DNA of 21,639 nucleotides from Pseudomonadota bacterium. Lineage in GTDB: Bacteria; Pseudomonadota; Alphaproteobacteria; Sphingomonadales; Sphingomonadaceae. Positions 14,082 to 21,548 of the stretch are shown here, piece by piece; within the stretch, counting starts at the first letter, position 1, and each line of letters starts with the position of its first letter. Below the pieces are notes generated by a model, which saw only the letters and a list, made by a program, of their open reading frames with translations, did not search any database and had not been told where the DNA came from. The translations under genes and the position numbers were made by a program. Location: contig CAUJJQ010000076.1 of assembly GCA_963205285.1 (NCBI GenBank), positions 1 to 21,639 on the forward strand. The letters are read 5' to 3'.

Positions 14082-14607
14082 GGTAGAGCGCACCCGCCCC
14101 GCCGTGGCGCGGGTGAGCGCCGCGCAACGCCAATATGTGGCGCGCATATCCCCCATGGTCGAGCCAATGGGCGAGTTCGCGGCGGATGGCCCCGCGCGGT
14201 GCTTCGTCGGGCCCGCGCGCCTTGCCCGCGATGATCAGGATGGTGCGCGCGCCGGACAAGATCGCGCTGTCAATCGCGCGGGTCAGGCGGCTGTGCGCAC
14301 CCGCCAAATGGGTGCCATGCAGGTCAATCGTCATATCAATGGTCAGCCGACCGGCGCGCACTTCGCGTTCCCACGCCTTGTTGATGGGGTCGGCAGTGGT
14401 GCGCCCCGCAGGCGGTGGCGCAGCAGCAGCGGGCGGGGGGCCAGCAATCTTCTTTGCGCGGCGACTGGGGGCGGGCGCCGCAAGGGACGGTACATCGGCC
14501 AATATCGGCTGCAATTTGGGTGGTGGCTTTTGCGGGTGCAGCGGTTTGACGCTGGCCCTTATCCGCCGCCACATGCGTTCCCCATCAGAATCAGGTCGCG
14601 ACGACAC
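14053..14607 (-). CDS. Smr-domain protein
   Basis: This 184-residue protein has a basic, proline/alanine-rich N-terminal half (about 20-75). A C-terminal Smr domain begins about residue 90 with MTIDLHGTHLAGA, containing the DLHG motif. The core ends HPRHGGAGALYLILKRR, matching the HGGxGALYVxLRR consensus. The Smr fold (the MutS2 C-terminal type) binds or nicks nucleic acids; stand-alone copies have RNA-cleavage or ribosome-rescue-related roles in some bacteria. The GTG at 14607 lies 4 bases after the mltA stop with AGGG just upstream, so it is coupled to mltA; the ATG at 14574 is an alternative. Its last 29 bases overlap dapE on the opposite strand. A - strand smr downstream of mltA is a conserved alphaproteobacterial arrangement. 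Confidence 0.9.
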   Translation of the reverse strand: MSSRPDSDGERMWRRIRASVKPLHPQKPPPKLQPILADVPSLAAPAPSRRAKKIAGPPPAAAAPPPAGRTTADPINKAWEREVRAGRLTIDMTIDLHGTHLAGAHSRLTRAIDSAILSGARTILIIAGKARGPDEAPRGAIRRELAHWLDHGGYARHILALRGAHPRHGGAGALYLILKRRREG

Positions 14608-14611
14608 GGCC

Positions 14612-15913
14612 CTAACGCTGCGTCAGGCGCGTCACCACGCCGCGCGGCAGCAGCAGCAAAGTTGTGCCACGTGCACTCATCCCCCCCGCGATGGCGCGTG
14701 CATCCGCCCCCGCGCCCCAGAAAGTGTCGAAACGGTTGGCCCCGCGTATCGCCCCGCCGGTATCCTGCGCCACCCACAGGCCCGTCGCCTCTGCCCTGTC
14801 CATCGCAAGGAAAACCGGCGCGCCGAGCGGCACAAAGGCCGGGTCCGTCGCAACGCTGGCACGGCCTGTCACCGGCACGCCCAGCGAACCAAGCGGCCCA
14901 GCGCCGGTCAGCGTGCGGAAAAAGACAAAGCTGGGGTTTTCGTGCATCACCGCCTGCCCGCCGTCGCTCTGACGACGCAGATAGGCCATGATGCCCTGCA
15001 TCGATGCTTCGCCCGCTGCCAGTTCGCCGCGATCACGCAACAGGCGGCCAATGCCGACATAATCGCGGCCATTTTGCCCGGCATAGCCGATACGCAATAT
15101 TGTCCCATCGGCCAGACGGATGCGCCCAGACCCCTGAATTTGCAGAAAGAAAAATTCGACCGCATCCTGTGCCCAGGCGATTTCCAGCCCGCGCCCGGCC
15201 AACGCGCCCGCATCAATCGCCGCACGGTCGTAATAGGGGACAAAGGCCGCGCCATCGACGCGTCCGCGAATACGTCGTCCCACCAAATTGGTCGAAAATT
15301 GGCTGAGGTCGACGTCGATCAGATCGGCGGGCAGCCCATAAACGGGGACATTGCAGCGCGCGCTGCGTTGTCGGCATCCCGCGATTTCGGGTTCGAAATA
15401 TCCGGTGGCGAGCGTGCGGCCATCGCCCACCTGCACCGTTGCAAAATTTTCGCTGAAAAAGCGGCGGGCATCGCCATCTGCCCAGTTAGTGGCGGCGGCA
15501 CACGCGCTGTCCCAATCCCCCGCCTGTGTCAGGCCGCTGGCGTCGGTGCGGCGGCGCAGCGCGGGGCAGGATGTGCGAAAGGCCACAAGCGCGCGGCGGG
15601 CCATCGCATCATCGATCGCCAGCGTCGCCACCGCTGGCCCCGCCACCACCCCGCTGGCGATGGCATTGGTGCTATCTGCGGGCGGCGTGGGCGCGGCTAT
15701 CGGCGTGCCGGGGGTTGCCGGCGTCGGGCGCGCAGCGGCAGGGGCGGGAGCGAGAACCGGGGCCGGCGCACTGGCAACCGGCGGGGTGGTGCGCGGCGTA
15801 CCATTGGGCACAATCCCCGCGCAACCGCCAAGCAGCGGTAAAGTCATGCAAAGCGTGGCGAATTTACCCACCATTGACCCGCGAAACCCGCCAACGGGCG
15901 AGCTTCGCATCAT
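14612..15913 (-). CDS. mltA: Membrane-bound lytic murein transglycosylase A
   Basis: MltA cleaves the MurNAc-GlcNAc bond of peptidoglycan to give 1,6-anhydro products. From the ATG at 15913 it has 433 residues. It carries a lipoprotein signal ending LPLLGGC, with C31 as the lipid anchor (C18 if translation starts at M14), so it should sit in the outer membrane. A long A/P/T linker spans roughly residues 35-85. The MltA domain (LATGYFEPEIAG onward) contains the inserted barrel. The C-terminal 3D domain has VAQDTGGAIRGANRFDTFWG, with the catalytic aspartate in FDTFWG by analogy with E. coli D308. The start lies 4 bases after the tim44 stop, indicating translational coupling; longer frames would overlap tim44. 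It is the second gene of the tim44-mltA-smr operon. Confidence 0.93.
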   Translation of the reverse strand: MMRSSPVGGFRGSMVGKFATLCMTLPLLGGCAGIVPNGTPRTTPPVASAPAPVLAPAPAAARPTPATPGTPIAAPTPPADSTNAIASGVVAGPAVATLAIDDAMARRALVAFRTSCPALRRRTDASGLTQAGDWDSACAAATNWADGDARRFFSENFATVQVGDGRTLATGYFEPEIAGCRQRSARCNVPVYGLPADLIDVDLSQFSTNLVGRRIRGRVDGAAFVPYYDRAAIDAGALAGRGLEIAWAQDAVEFFFLQIQGSGRIRLADGTILRIGYAGQNGRDYVGIGRLLRDRGELAAGEASMQGIMAYLRRQSDGGQAVMHENPSFVFFRTLTGAGPLGSLGVPVTGRASVATDPAFVPLGAPVFLAMDRAEATGLWVAQDTGGAIRGANRFDTFWGAGADARAIAGGMSARGTTLLLLPRGVVTRLTQR

Positions 15914-15917
15914 GGCG

Positions 15918-16613
15918 TTATGCCGCATCCGTTTCGTCGAGCAGCCAATTGGGGTTGGGCGATTTAATCGATCGGACAAAGCTCCACCTATCGTGCGTCG
16001 CCATCGCGTCGGTCATCGACCCGGCGATAACCTGTCCGGCCGCATCGCGGGTGATGGCGGCAATATCCGCTTCGAACGCCACGGTGATATGCGCCATATC
16101 GCGGATCAATTCGGCATCGACGATGCGCGCGCTTTCGATATGGACGAGCCGGTTTTCGAGGCTTTCCCCGCGTTCGGCGCGTGCATCGAGCGCGCTCTCA
16201 AAGGCGGCCAAACTGTCGGCATCGCAATATTTGGCAAGTGCCGCTTTATCGCCCGACCAGAAAGCCTCCAATATCAGGCGGTAAGCACCCTCTGCCCCGC
16301 TGAGGAAGCGGCCAACGTCAAAGCTGCGGTCGGCGGCCAAAATGTCGCGGATGCCGCGTTCGGCAACCGGATCAAACGCCATGAGCATCGGCGCGGGCGC
16401 ATGGGCACGTTCGCCACCGACCGGCGGCGCAGGCACGACGGTGGGCGCGGGCTGCGCGCGCGGCGGCAGGTCATCAGCGTGGCGCACCACGCCATCTTCG
16501 CCATGCTTGCCAAGCACCGAATAGAGGCGCAGCCCCAAAAAGGCAGCAACCAAAGCCAATATGATGATCGTCGGTGTCACAGCGCCAAAAAGCCCATTTT
16601 TAAAACCCCACAT
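15918..16613 (-). CDS. Tim44/TimA-family inner-membrane protein
   Basis: This 231-residue protein has one N-terminal membrane helix (about residues 10-31, VTPTIIILALVAAFLGLRLY), a proline-rich linker (47-75) and a C-terminal Tim44-like domain. The domain runs from FDVGRFLSGAEGAYRLILEA (the Tim44 entry) to the strands VAFEADIAAI and DRWSFVRSIKSPNPNWLLDE. Bacterial TimA homologues of mitochondrial Tim44 lie near mltA in alphaproteobacteria; their role in envelope protein handling is not settled. A TAGG element lies just before the ATG. The 121 bases upstream (16614-16734) contain possible -10 sequences on the - strand (TATGTA, TATAAA), but no promoter can be fixed. Confidence 0.9.
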   Translation of the reverse strand: MWGFKNGLFGAVTPTIIILALVAAFLGLRLYSVLGKHGEDGVVRHADDLPPRAQPAPTVVPAPPVGGERAHAPAPMLMAFDPVAERGIRDILAADRSFDVGRFLSGAEGAYRLILEAFWSGDKAALAKYCDADSLAAFESALDARAERGESLENRLVHIESARIVDAELIRDMAHITVAFEADIAAITRDAAGQVIAGSMTDAMATHDRWSFVRSIKSPNPNWLLDETDAA

Positions 16614-16721
16614 TGCCTACATAGGGAAGGTTCACGAAAGTTCAAACGCTCGCTTGCGCTTTTTATATGCAGGCGGAACCCTGAACAGCCGCTTACGGGT
16701 TTATGGGTGGGCGTGCGAGCC

Positions 16722-16744
16722 CTAGCTAGCCGATCTAGCTAGCC
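16722..16744. repeat. Tandem 10-base repeat at the end of the unknown gene
   Basis: CTAGCTAGCC occurs at 16722-16731 and again at 16735-16744, with a period of 13 bases. Each copy contains the palindrome CTAGCTAG. CTAG is generally rare in proteobacterial DNA, so four copies in 23 bases stand out. The second copy includes the stop codon of the - strand gene, and an identical tail just past the stop may reflect a local duplication. Function unknown. Confidence 0.5.
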
Positions 16745-17286
16745 GGTTTTGAAACGTCGATTTTCTCAACCCATTCAGGAAAAAATGCGGGTTCACGCGA
16801 CGACCACCCCGGTGCGGTTGCTGCGCTCTCACTCAAAGAGGTAAGCAAGGCCTTGCGCCGTTCGGGGTGGAGGTGTGGCAATGCTGCTGCCGCACAAAAT
16901 GCGCTGGGCAACCACGGTCTAACCATCGCGCCCAAAAGCCGTTCATATAAGAAACGATAGGTGCCAAAATTGTCCAGCGCGCCCTGGCCAAGGTCGAATG
17001 CGGTGAGCGAAATTATCGGCCCCATAAATCGGCCCATAGTGTCGATACCGCTGTCATCGGGGATGGCGCCACGCATGTCGTTCAGACCGGCGTAAACACG
17101 CTGCTGCACCCGAATCCCAGCCGCTTCCACAATGTCGCGAGACCAGAGCTTGACCGCATCCTCGCGGTTCAAGCCAACGTCGAGCGAGCGCCGAATATAT
17201 CGCTGAGCCCGCGCGGAAAATCCCGCAAATTCACGCATTTCCGCAATGGCAACATCGCCGGGGGCAGGTTGATATTTTATCGCCAT
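16735..17286 (-). CDS. Hypothetical protein, 183 residues, unrecognised
   Basis: I do not recognise a family. The ATG at 17286 is preferred over a TTG nine codons earlier because AAAGGAT lies 9 bases before it. The protein has no signal peptide or clear membrane helix and looks mostly helical and soluble. MREFAGFSARAQRYIRRSLD (17-36) and VKLWSRDIVEAAGIRVQQRV (45-64) are likely amphipathic helices. The middle (about 70-130) is richer in aromatics and glycine (FGTYRFLYERLLGAMVRPWL), and the tail ends PEWVEKIDVSKPAS. The composition and codon use resemble the neighbours. It is transcribed toward tim44 with a 121-base gap, and divergent from the ketosynthase gene. The reading frame looks real from its start, its codon bias and its position, but the function is open. 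Confidence 0.65.
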   Translation of the reverse strand: MAIKYQPAPGDVAIAEMREFAGFSARAQRYIRRSLDVGLNREDAVKLWSRDIVEAAGIRVQQRVYAGLNDMRGAIPDDSGIDTMGRFMGPIISLTAFDLGQGALDNFGTYRFLYERLLGAMVRPWLPSAFCAAAALPHLHPERRKALLTSLSESAATAPGWSSREPAFFPEWVEKIDVSKPAS

Positions 17287-17400
17287 TTTACGCCGATCCT
17301 TTCCCTGACACAAAGGTCTGAACTAGGGCCACGACCCACATTGGCGGAAAATTATTGATAGGCCATTAACCACATTGTTCGGAAAAATGGATGCGGAGAA

Positions 17401-17423
17401 AATCGGCAGGCCCAATGCCGATT
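17401..17423. promoter_or_regulatory. Inverted repeat upstream of the ketosynthase gene, possible operator
   Basis: The arms AATCGGCA (17401-17408) and TGCCGATT (17416-17423) form a perfect 8-base inverted repeat with a 7-base spacer, ending 33 bases before the chosen ATG. The symmetry and size fit a site for a dimeric repressor such as a TetR-type lipid regulator, or an RNA hairpin in the leader. No regulator gene is nearby. The remaining divergent region (17287-17400) shows no other clear element. Confidence 0.4.
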
Positions 17424-17456
17424 GCCCAATGGTTTATACCGCGCTACGCCGTCCCG

Positions 17457-18578
17457 ATGCAGCAACCCGTCATATCCGCCACTGGCCTATTCACCCCGCG
17501 CGACACCATTTCGAATGCGGAATTGGTGGCGAGTTTCAACCAATATGCTGCCGAATATAACAGGCTGCATGCCGCCGCGATTGCTAAGGGCACCATCGTC
17601 GCGCTTGAGCCATCGAGTGAAGAATTCATCGAAAAGGCGAGCGGCATTTTGTCGCGCTATACGATGGACAAGGCAGGCGTGCTCGACCCCGCCATCATGC
17701 GCCCCTGTGACCTGGAGCGCCCCAACGGCGAATTGTCGATTTTGGCGGAAATTGGTCTGGCCGCCGCGAAGGACGCACTCACCCGCGCCAACCGGGACGC
17801 GGGCGATGTCGATGCCGTCATTTGCGCCTGTTCCAATTTGCAGCGCCCCTACCCCGCCATCGCCATCGAGATTCAAGACGCGCTGGGCATAAATGGCTTT
17901 GGCTTTGATATGAATGTCGCTTGTTCATCGGCGACCTTTGCTATTCAGGCAGCGGCAGATTTTATCCGCGCGGGCAATGCAAAAAGCGTGTTGGTCATCA
18001 ATCCGGAAATTACATCGGGCCATTTGAACTGGAAGGATCGCGACAGTCATTTCATATTCGGCGATGTCGCCACTGCGATTTTGGTTGAGGCGGCCGATAT
18101 AGCGCCCGCGCGCCATTGGAAAATCTTGCACACCAAGCTGAAGACCGTATTTTCGAACAATATCCGGAATAATTTTGGCTTTCTGAACCACACCTCACCC
18201 CAAGGCATTGGCTTGCCCGACAAGTTTTTCGTTCAAGAGGGGCGTCGGGTGTTCAAGGAAGTCGTGCCGATGGTTTCGGCGATGATTGGCGATGAACTGG
18301 CGCGGCTGGGCCTGTCGGGAAGTGACCTGCGCCGCACATGGTTACATCAGGCCAATACCAATATGAACCGCCTGATCGCGCACCGCGTATTTGGGCATGA
18401 AGCGGACGCCGACGAAAGCCCGACAGTGCTGGACCAATATGCCAATACATCATCGGCCGGATCGATCATCGCCTTTCACTTGCACAGCGATGATTTGCTG
18501 GCGGGCGACAAGGGGGTGATATGCTCTTTTGGCGCGGGATATTCGGCAGGGTGCGTTTTCGTCGAACGGGTAGCTTAA
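17457..18578 (+). CDS. Beta-ketoacyl-ACP synthase III-type protein (PA3286-like)
   Basis: This 373-residue thiolase-fold condensing enzyme has the KAS III catalytic triad: C156 in NVACSSAT, H297 in WLHQAN and N330 in YANTSSAG. It is longer than housekeeping FabH (about 320 residues). It carries an extra segment after SNAELVASFN (about 30-70, with EPSSEEFIEKASGILSRYTM) that matches, from memory, Pseudomonas aeruginosa PA3286. That enzyme condenses beta-oxidation-derived octanoyl-CoA with malonyl-ACP, shunting degradation products into fatty acid synthesis; a similar role here is inference. The start at 17457 (MQQPVISATGLFTP) fits the family N-terminus; earlier in-frame starts would run through the inverted repeat. 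It is divergent from the unknown gene and followed by putP after 93 bases. Confidence 0.88.
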   Translation: MQQPVISATGLFTPRDTISNAELVASFNQYAAEYNRLHAAAIAKGTIVALEPSSEEFIEKASGILSRYTMDKAGVLDPAIMRPCDLERPNGELSILAEIGLAAAKDALTRANRDAGDVDAVICACSNLQRPYPAIAIEIQDALGINGFGFDMNVACSSATFAIQAAADFIRAGNAKSVLVINPEITSGHLNWKDRDSHFIFGDVATAILVEAADIAPARHWKILHTKLKTVFSNNIRNNFGFLNHTSPQGIGLPDKFFVQEGRRVFKEVVPMVSAMIGDELARLGLSGSDLRRTWLHQANTNMNRLIAHRVFGHEADADESPTVLDQYANTSSAGSIIAFHLHSDDLLAGDKGVICSFGAGYSAGCVFVERVA

Positions 18579-18611
18579 GCGGGCGCCGGGGCATGAAGCC
18601 AATGTTCGCGC

Positions 18612-18640
18612 TTTACAGTCTTACGTAGCGTCATTAGGCA
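18612..18640 (+). promoter_or_regulatory. Candidate promoter for putP
   Basis: A -35-like TTTACA (18612-18617) and a -10-like TAGGCA (18635-18640) are separated by 17 bases, placing transcription start near 18647 and the ATG about 25 bases later. The gap between the ketosynthase stop and putP holds nothing else. The match is moderate. Confidence 0.3.
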
Positions 18641-18671
18641 GCGGCCCGAATAAATGGGGATAGGGGTCGCA

Positions 18672-20168
18672 ATGCAAACGGGCACATGGATTTCGCTTTC
18701 GGCCTATTTCCTGTTGATGATTGCCATCGGCATTTACGCTTGGCGCAAATCTGCGGCCACGGCAGAGGGATATATGCTGGGCGGGCGCGATCTTGGTGCT
18801 GCGGTGACCGCATTATCCGCCGGGGCGAGCGACATGTCCGGTTGGCTGCTGATGGGCCTGCCGGGCGCCGTTTTTAATCAGGGGCTTGCCGCCGCGTGGA
18901 TCGGCATTGGCCTCACCATCGGTGCATATAGCAATTACCGGCTGGTTGCGCCGCGCCTGCGCACGATGACCGAACGCGCGGGCGATGCCATTACCATTCC
19001 CGATTTTCTGGAAGAAAGATTTGGCGATTCAACCCGCATGCTGCGGGTGATTGCCGCAGTCGTGATCATCATATTTTTCACCCTTTATTGCAGCGCGGGG
19101 ATGGTTGCGGGCGGCAAATTTGCGGTCGCCGCGCTCGGCATGGATTATCTGACCGGGGTTGCGCTCGCCACGGGTGTGGTCGTCCTTTACGTCCTGTTCG
19201 GGGGTTTTCTGGCGGTCAGTCTGACCGACTTTGTGCAAGGCTGCATCATGTTTGCGGGCCTCGTACTCGTGCCGATCGTCGCCGTTTCAGCGCTGGGCGG
19301 CTGGGGGGCGATATCGCCCGGTCTTGCCGCAACCGAAATTGCGCGTGGGGTTCCCCATGGCAGCATGACAGGGTTGCTTACCGGAACCAGCATCGTCGGC
19401 ATCATTTCGGCTGCGGCATGGGGTCTGGGTTATTTTGGACAGCCGCACATCATCGTACGCTTCATGGCGATCCGCCGGGTGGCTGACCTGCCCACCGCGC
19501 GCCGCATCAACATTGGCTGGATGGCCATTTCCTTGGCAGGCGCGATAGCAACCGGATTGATTGGCGCCATTTGGGTAGCGGCGGGGCGCGGCGCAGTTGC
19601 TGACCCGGAAACAATCTTCATCCATTTCGCCGCGGTGCTATTCCACCCGTTGATAACGGGATTCCTGCTGGCGGCGATATTGGCGGCGATCATGTCCACC
19701 ATATCGTCGCAACTGCTGGTTACCGCATCGAGCCTTGCAGAGGATATTTGGCGCGGGACCATCCAGCGCGACGCCAGTGAAAAGAGCGTTGTCACCATCG
19801 GGCGTGCCGCTGTCCTGCTGGTGGCCGCCGTTTCAGGCTTGCTGGCGCTCAATCCTGAATCGACGATATTGTCGTTGGTCGGCAATGCGTGGGCAGGATT
19901 TGGCGCGGCCTTTGGCCCGCTCATCCTCGCCTGCCTATGGTGGCGCAAGACAACAATGTGGGGCGCGCTCGCCGGTATGATTGTGGGCGCGCTCACCGTT
20001 GGCGCGTGGATCGCGCTGGGCCTTTCGGAACGGCTGTATGAGATTGTGCCCGGCTTCATCGCCGCCAGTCTGGCGATCTGGCTGGTCAGCAAATTCACCG
20101 CAGCGCCGACAGCCGATCGATTGGAAATTTTCGATGCCGCGGTTGCGGAGGCAAAGGCGGTTGGCTGA
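18672..20168 (+). CDS. putP: Sodium/proline symporter, PutP family
   Basis: This 498-residue member of the sodium:solute symporter (SSS) family is expected in the inner membrane with about 13 helices, importing proline with sodium. SAGASDMSGWLLMGLPGAVF (residues 49-68) is almost identical to the PutP sodium/proline site, with D54 and S56 corresponding to E. coli D55 and S57. EGYMLGGRDLG and the ITIPDFLEERFGDSTRMLRV loop are also characteristic. The C-terminal helices include FGAAFGPLILACLWWRKTT. The start at 18672 has AGGGG 7 bases upstream; the longer form from 18654 adds only MGIGVA. No putA or other proline catabolic gene is in the window. Another SSS solute is possible, but the proline signature is strong. 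Confidence 0.9.
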   Translation: MQTGTWISLSAYFLLMIAIGIYAWRKSAATAEGYMLGGRDLGAAVTALSAGASDMSGWLLMGLPGAVFNQGLAAAWIGIGLTIGAYSNYRLVAPRLRTMTERAGDAITIPDFLEERFGDSTRMLRVIAAVVIIIFFTLYCSAGMVAGGKFAVAALGMDYLTGVALATGVVVLYVLFGGFLAVSLTDFVQGCIMFAGLVLVPIVAVSALGGWGAISPGLAATEIARGVPHGSMTGLLTGTSIVGIISAAAWGLGYFGQPHIIVRFMAIRRVADLPTARRINIGWMAISLAGAIATGLIGAIWVAAGRGAVADPETIFIHFAAVLFHPLITGFLLAAILAAIMSTISSQLLVTASSLAEDIWRGTIQRDASEKSVVTIGRAAVLLVAAVSGLLALNPESTILSLVGNAWAGFGAAFGPLILACLWWRKTTMWGALAGMIVGALTVGAWIALGLSERLYEIVPGFIAASLAIWLVSKFTAAPTADRLEIFDAAVAEAKAVG

Positions 20169-20234
20169 CCCCCTCGACATCCCGCCTACCGTCGCATAAG
20201 TTTCAGCCAGCAACGGAAAATGGGAGAGGGGTCG

Positions 20235-20999
20235 ATGGCGACACTGCTGAAACGCAACAGCAAATGGGCAGAAGCTGAATGGTCGGCGCGGCAGGAATTG
20301 GCGGCCTGTTACCGCATTTTTGCGATGTTTGGTTGGGATGAACTTATCTTCAACCACATCACGGTCAAAGTGCCGGAGGAGGATGGCGCCTACCTTATCA
20401 ACCCATATGGCATGCATTTTTCCGAGGTTACGGCATCGTCGCTCATCAAGATTGATATTGATGGGAACAAGGTGGATGCCGACAATCCATGGCATGTGAA
20501 CCGCGCCGGCTTTGTCCAGCACAGCCTGTTCCACCGTTCACTGCCCGACGCCCACGCCATCATCCATACGCACACCACCGCGACGATGGCGGTTTGTTCG
20601 CTGGAGGGCGGGTTACAGCCAAGCAATTTTTATGCCTGCAACCATATCGGCCAGCTCGCCTACCATGATTTTGAGGGGGTGACGGTCCGCGATGAAGAGG
20701 GGCAGAGGCTGCTCCAAAATCTGGGCGACAAACGTGTCCTGATGCTTAAGAACCATGGCCCCGTGGTCATGGGACGGACCTTGCCAGAGGCGTTCATCAA
20801 ATATTGGGCGCTGCAGCGCGCCTGCGAGATCCAATTAGCGACGATGAGCATGGGCCGCCCGGTCATGATTGGCGAAGATGTCGTTGCCGTGCATCAACGC
20901 GACCTTAGCCTAGTGCAGATCCCCGGCGGCGCTGGCCGCGCCGAATTTGACGCGATGGTGCGCAAGGTCGACAAGATTGACACGAGTTGGCGAGATTAA
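20235..20999 (+). CDS. Class II aldolase/adducin-family protein
   Basis: From the ATG at 20235 (AGAGGGG ribosome site just upstream) the protein has 254 residues. The zinc-binding histidines are visible as H111 and H113 (IIHTHTTATMAV) and H174 (LKNHGPVVMG), matching the H92/H94/H155 triad of L-fuculose-phosphate aldolase. FNHITVKVP (39-47) and INPYGMHFSEV (55-65) are family elements. The segment where true aldolases have their catalytic glutamate reads NRAGFVQHSLFH, the adducin-like form without that acid, so classical aldol cleavage is doubtful. Such proteins occur in many catabolic clusters with unclear chemistry. It is 6 bases before the [2Fe-2S] gene and clearly co-transcribed with it. 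Confidence 0.88.
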   Translation: MATLLKRNSKWAEAEWSARQELAACYRIFAMFGWDELIFNHITVKVPEEDGAYLINPYGMHFSEVTASSLIKIDIDGNKVDADNPWHVNRAGFVQHSLFHRSLPDAHAIIHTHTTATMAVCSLEGGLQPSNFYACNHIGQLAYHDFEGVTVRDEEGQRLLQNLGDKRVLMLKNHGPVVMGRTLPEAFIKYWALQRACEIQLATMSMGRPVMIGEDVVAVHQRDLSLVQIPGGAGRAEFDAMVRKVDKIDTSWRD

Positions 21000-21005
21000 A
21001 GCAGC

Positions 21006-21548
21006 ATGACCGCTTTCACCGTCAACGACCGGCCAGTGCGTTACCGGATGGATCCGGCGACCCCGCTGCTCTGGGCGCTGCGCGATGCATCGAACCTGAC
21101 CGGCACCAAATATGGTTGCGGCACGGGCGATTGCGGAGCCTGCACGGTTGATATTGATGGCGAAGCGGTGCGCAGTTGCATGGTGACCATTGCGGAGTGT
21201 GAGGGGCGCTTTGTCACGACGATAGAGGCGCTGTCCGCCGACCGCAGCCACCCGGTGCAACAGGCGTGGGCCGACCAACAGGTGACGATGTGCGGATTTT
21301 GCGACCCCGGTTTCATCATGGCGATCAGCGTGCTGCTCAAGAAAAATGCCAACCCCAGCGATGCGGAGATTGATGCCGCGATCGGCAATGCCTGTCGCTG
21401 CGGCATTTTCCCGCGCGTCAAACCGGCGATCCGCCGGGCGATTGCCATCCAGCGTGGAGAGGTGCGGGTGGCCGCAGCACCTCCACCGGGCATCCGGCCA
21501 GAGGATGCGGCACGCCATGTTCCGGCGCTGACACCGGGGGCGGACTAG
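21006..21548 (+). CDS. (2Fe-2S)-binding protein, CoxS/IorA-like small subunit
   Basis: This 180-residue protein has the two-cluster layout of the small subunit of xanthine-oxidase-family molybdenum hydroxylases. The plant-type ferredoxin domain carries C38, C43, C46 and C58 (YGCGTGDCGACTVD). The second helical domain carries C96, C99, C130 and C132 (MCGFCDPG and ACRCGIFPRV). It passes electrons from the molybdenum site. Two oddities appear. The usual QCGFC or QCGYC is MCGFC here, and about 30 residues rich in A and P follow the domain. No large molybdopterin subunit lies in the window, though one could start after 21639. It directly follows the aldolase-like gene with a 6-base gap and no strong ribosome site, suggesting translational coupling. 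The cofactor type is well supported; the oxidised substrate is unknown. Confidence 0.88.
   Translation: MTAFTVNDRPVRYRMDPATPLLWALRDASNLTGTKYGCGTGDCGACTVDIDGEAVRSCMVTIAECEGRFVTTIEALSADRSHPVQQAWADQQVTMCGFCDPGFIMAISVLLKKNANPSDAEIDAAIGNACRCGIFPRVKPAIRRAIAIQRGEVRVAAAPPPGIRPEDAARHVPALTPGAD

Noticed and set aside
14135..15841. 568-codon + strand open frame opposite smr and mltA
   Set aside because: It spans two real - strand genes and their junction, which a true gene would be unlikely to do. It has no motifs.
15351..16742. 463-codon + strand open frame across mltA and tim44
   Set aside because: Same reasoning: the - strand genes carry MltA and Tim44 signatures, and this frame carries none.
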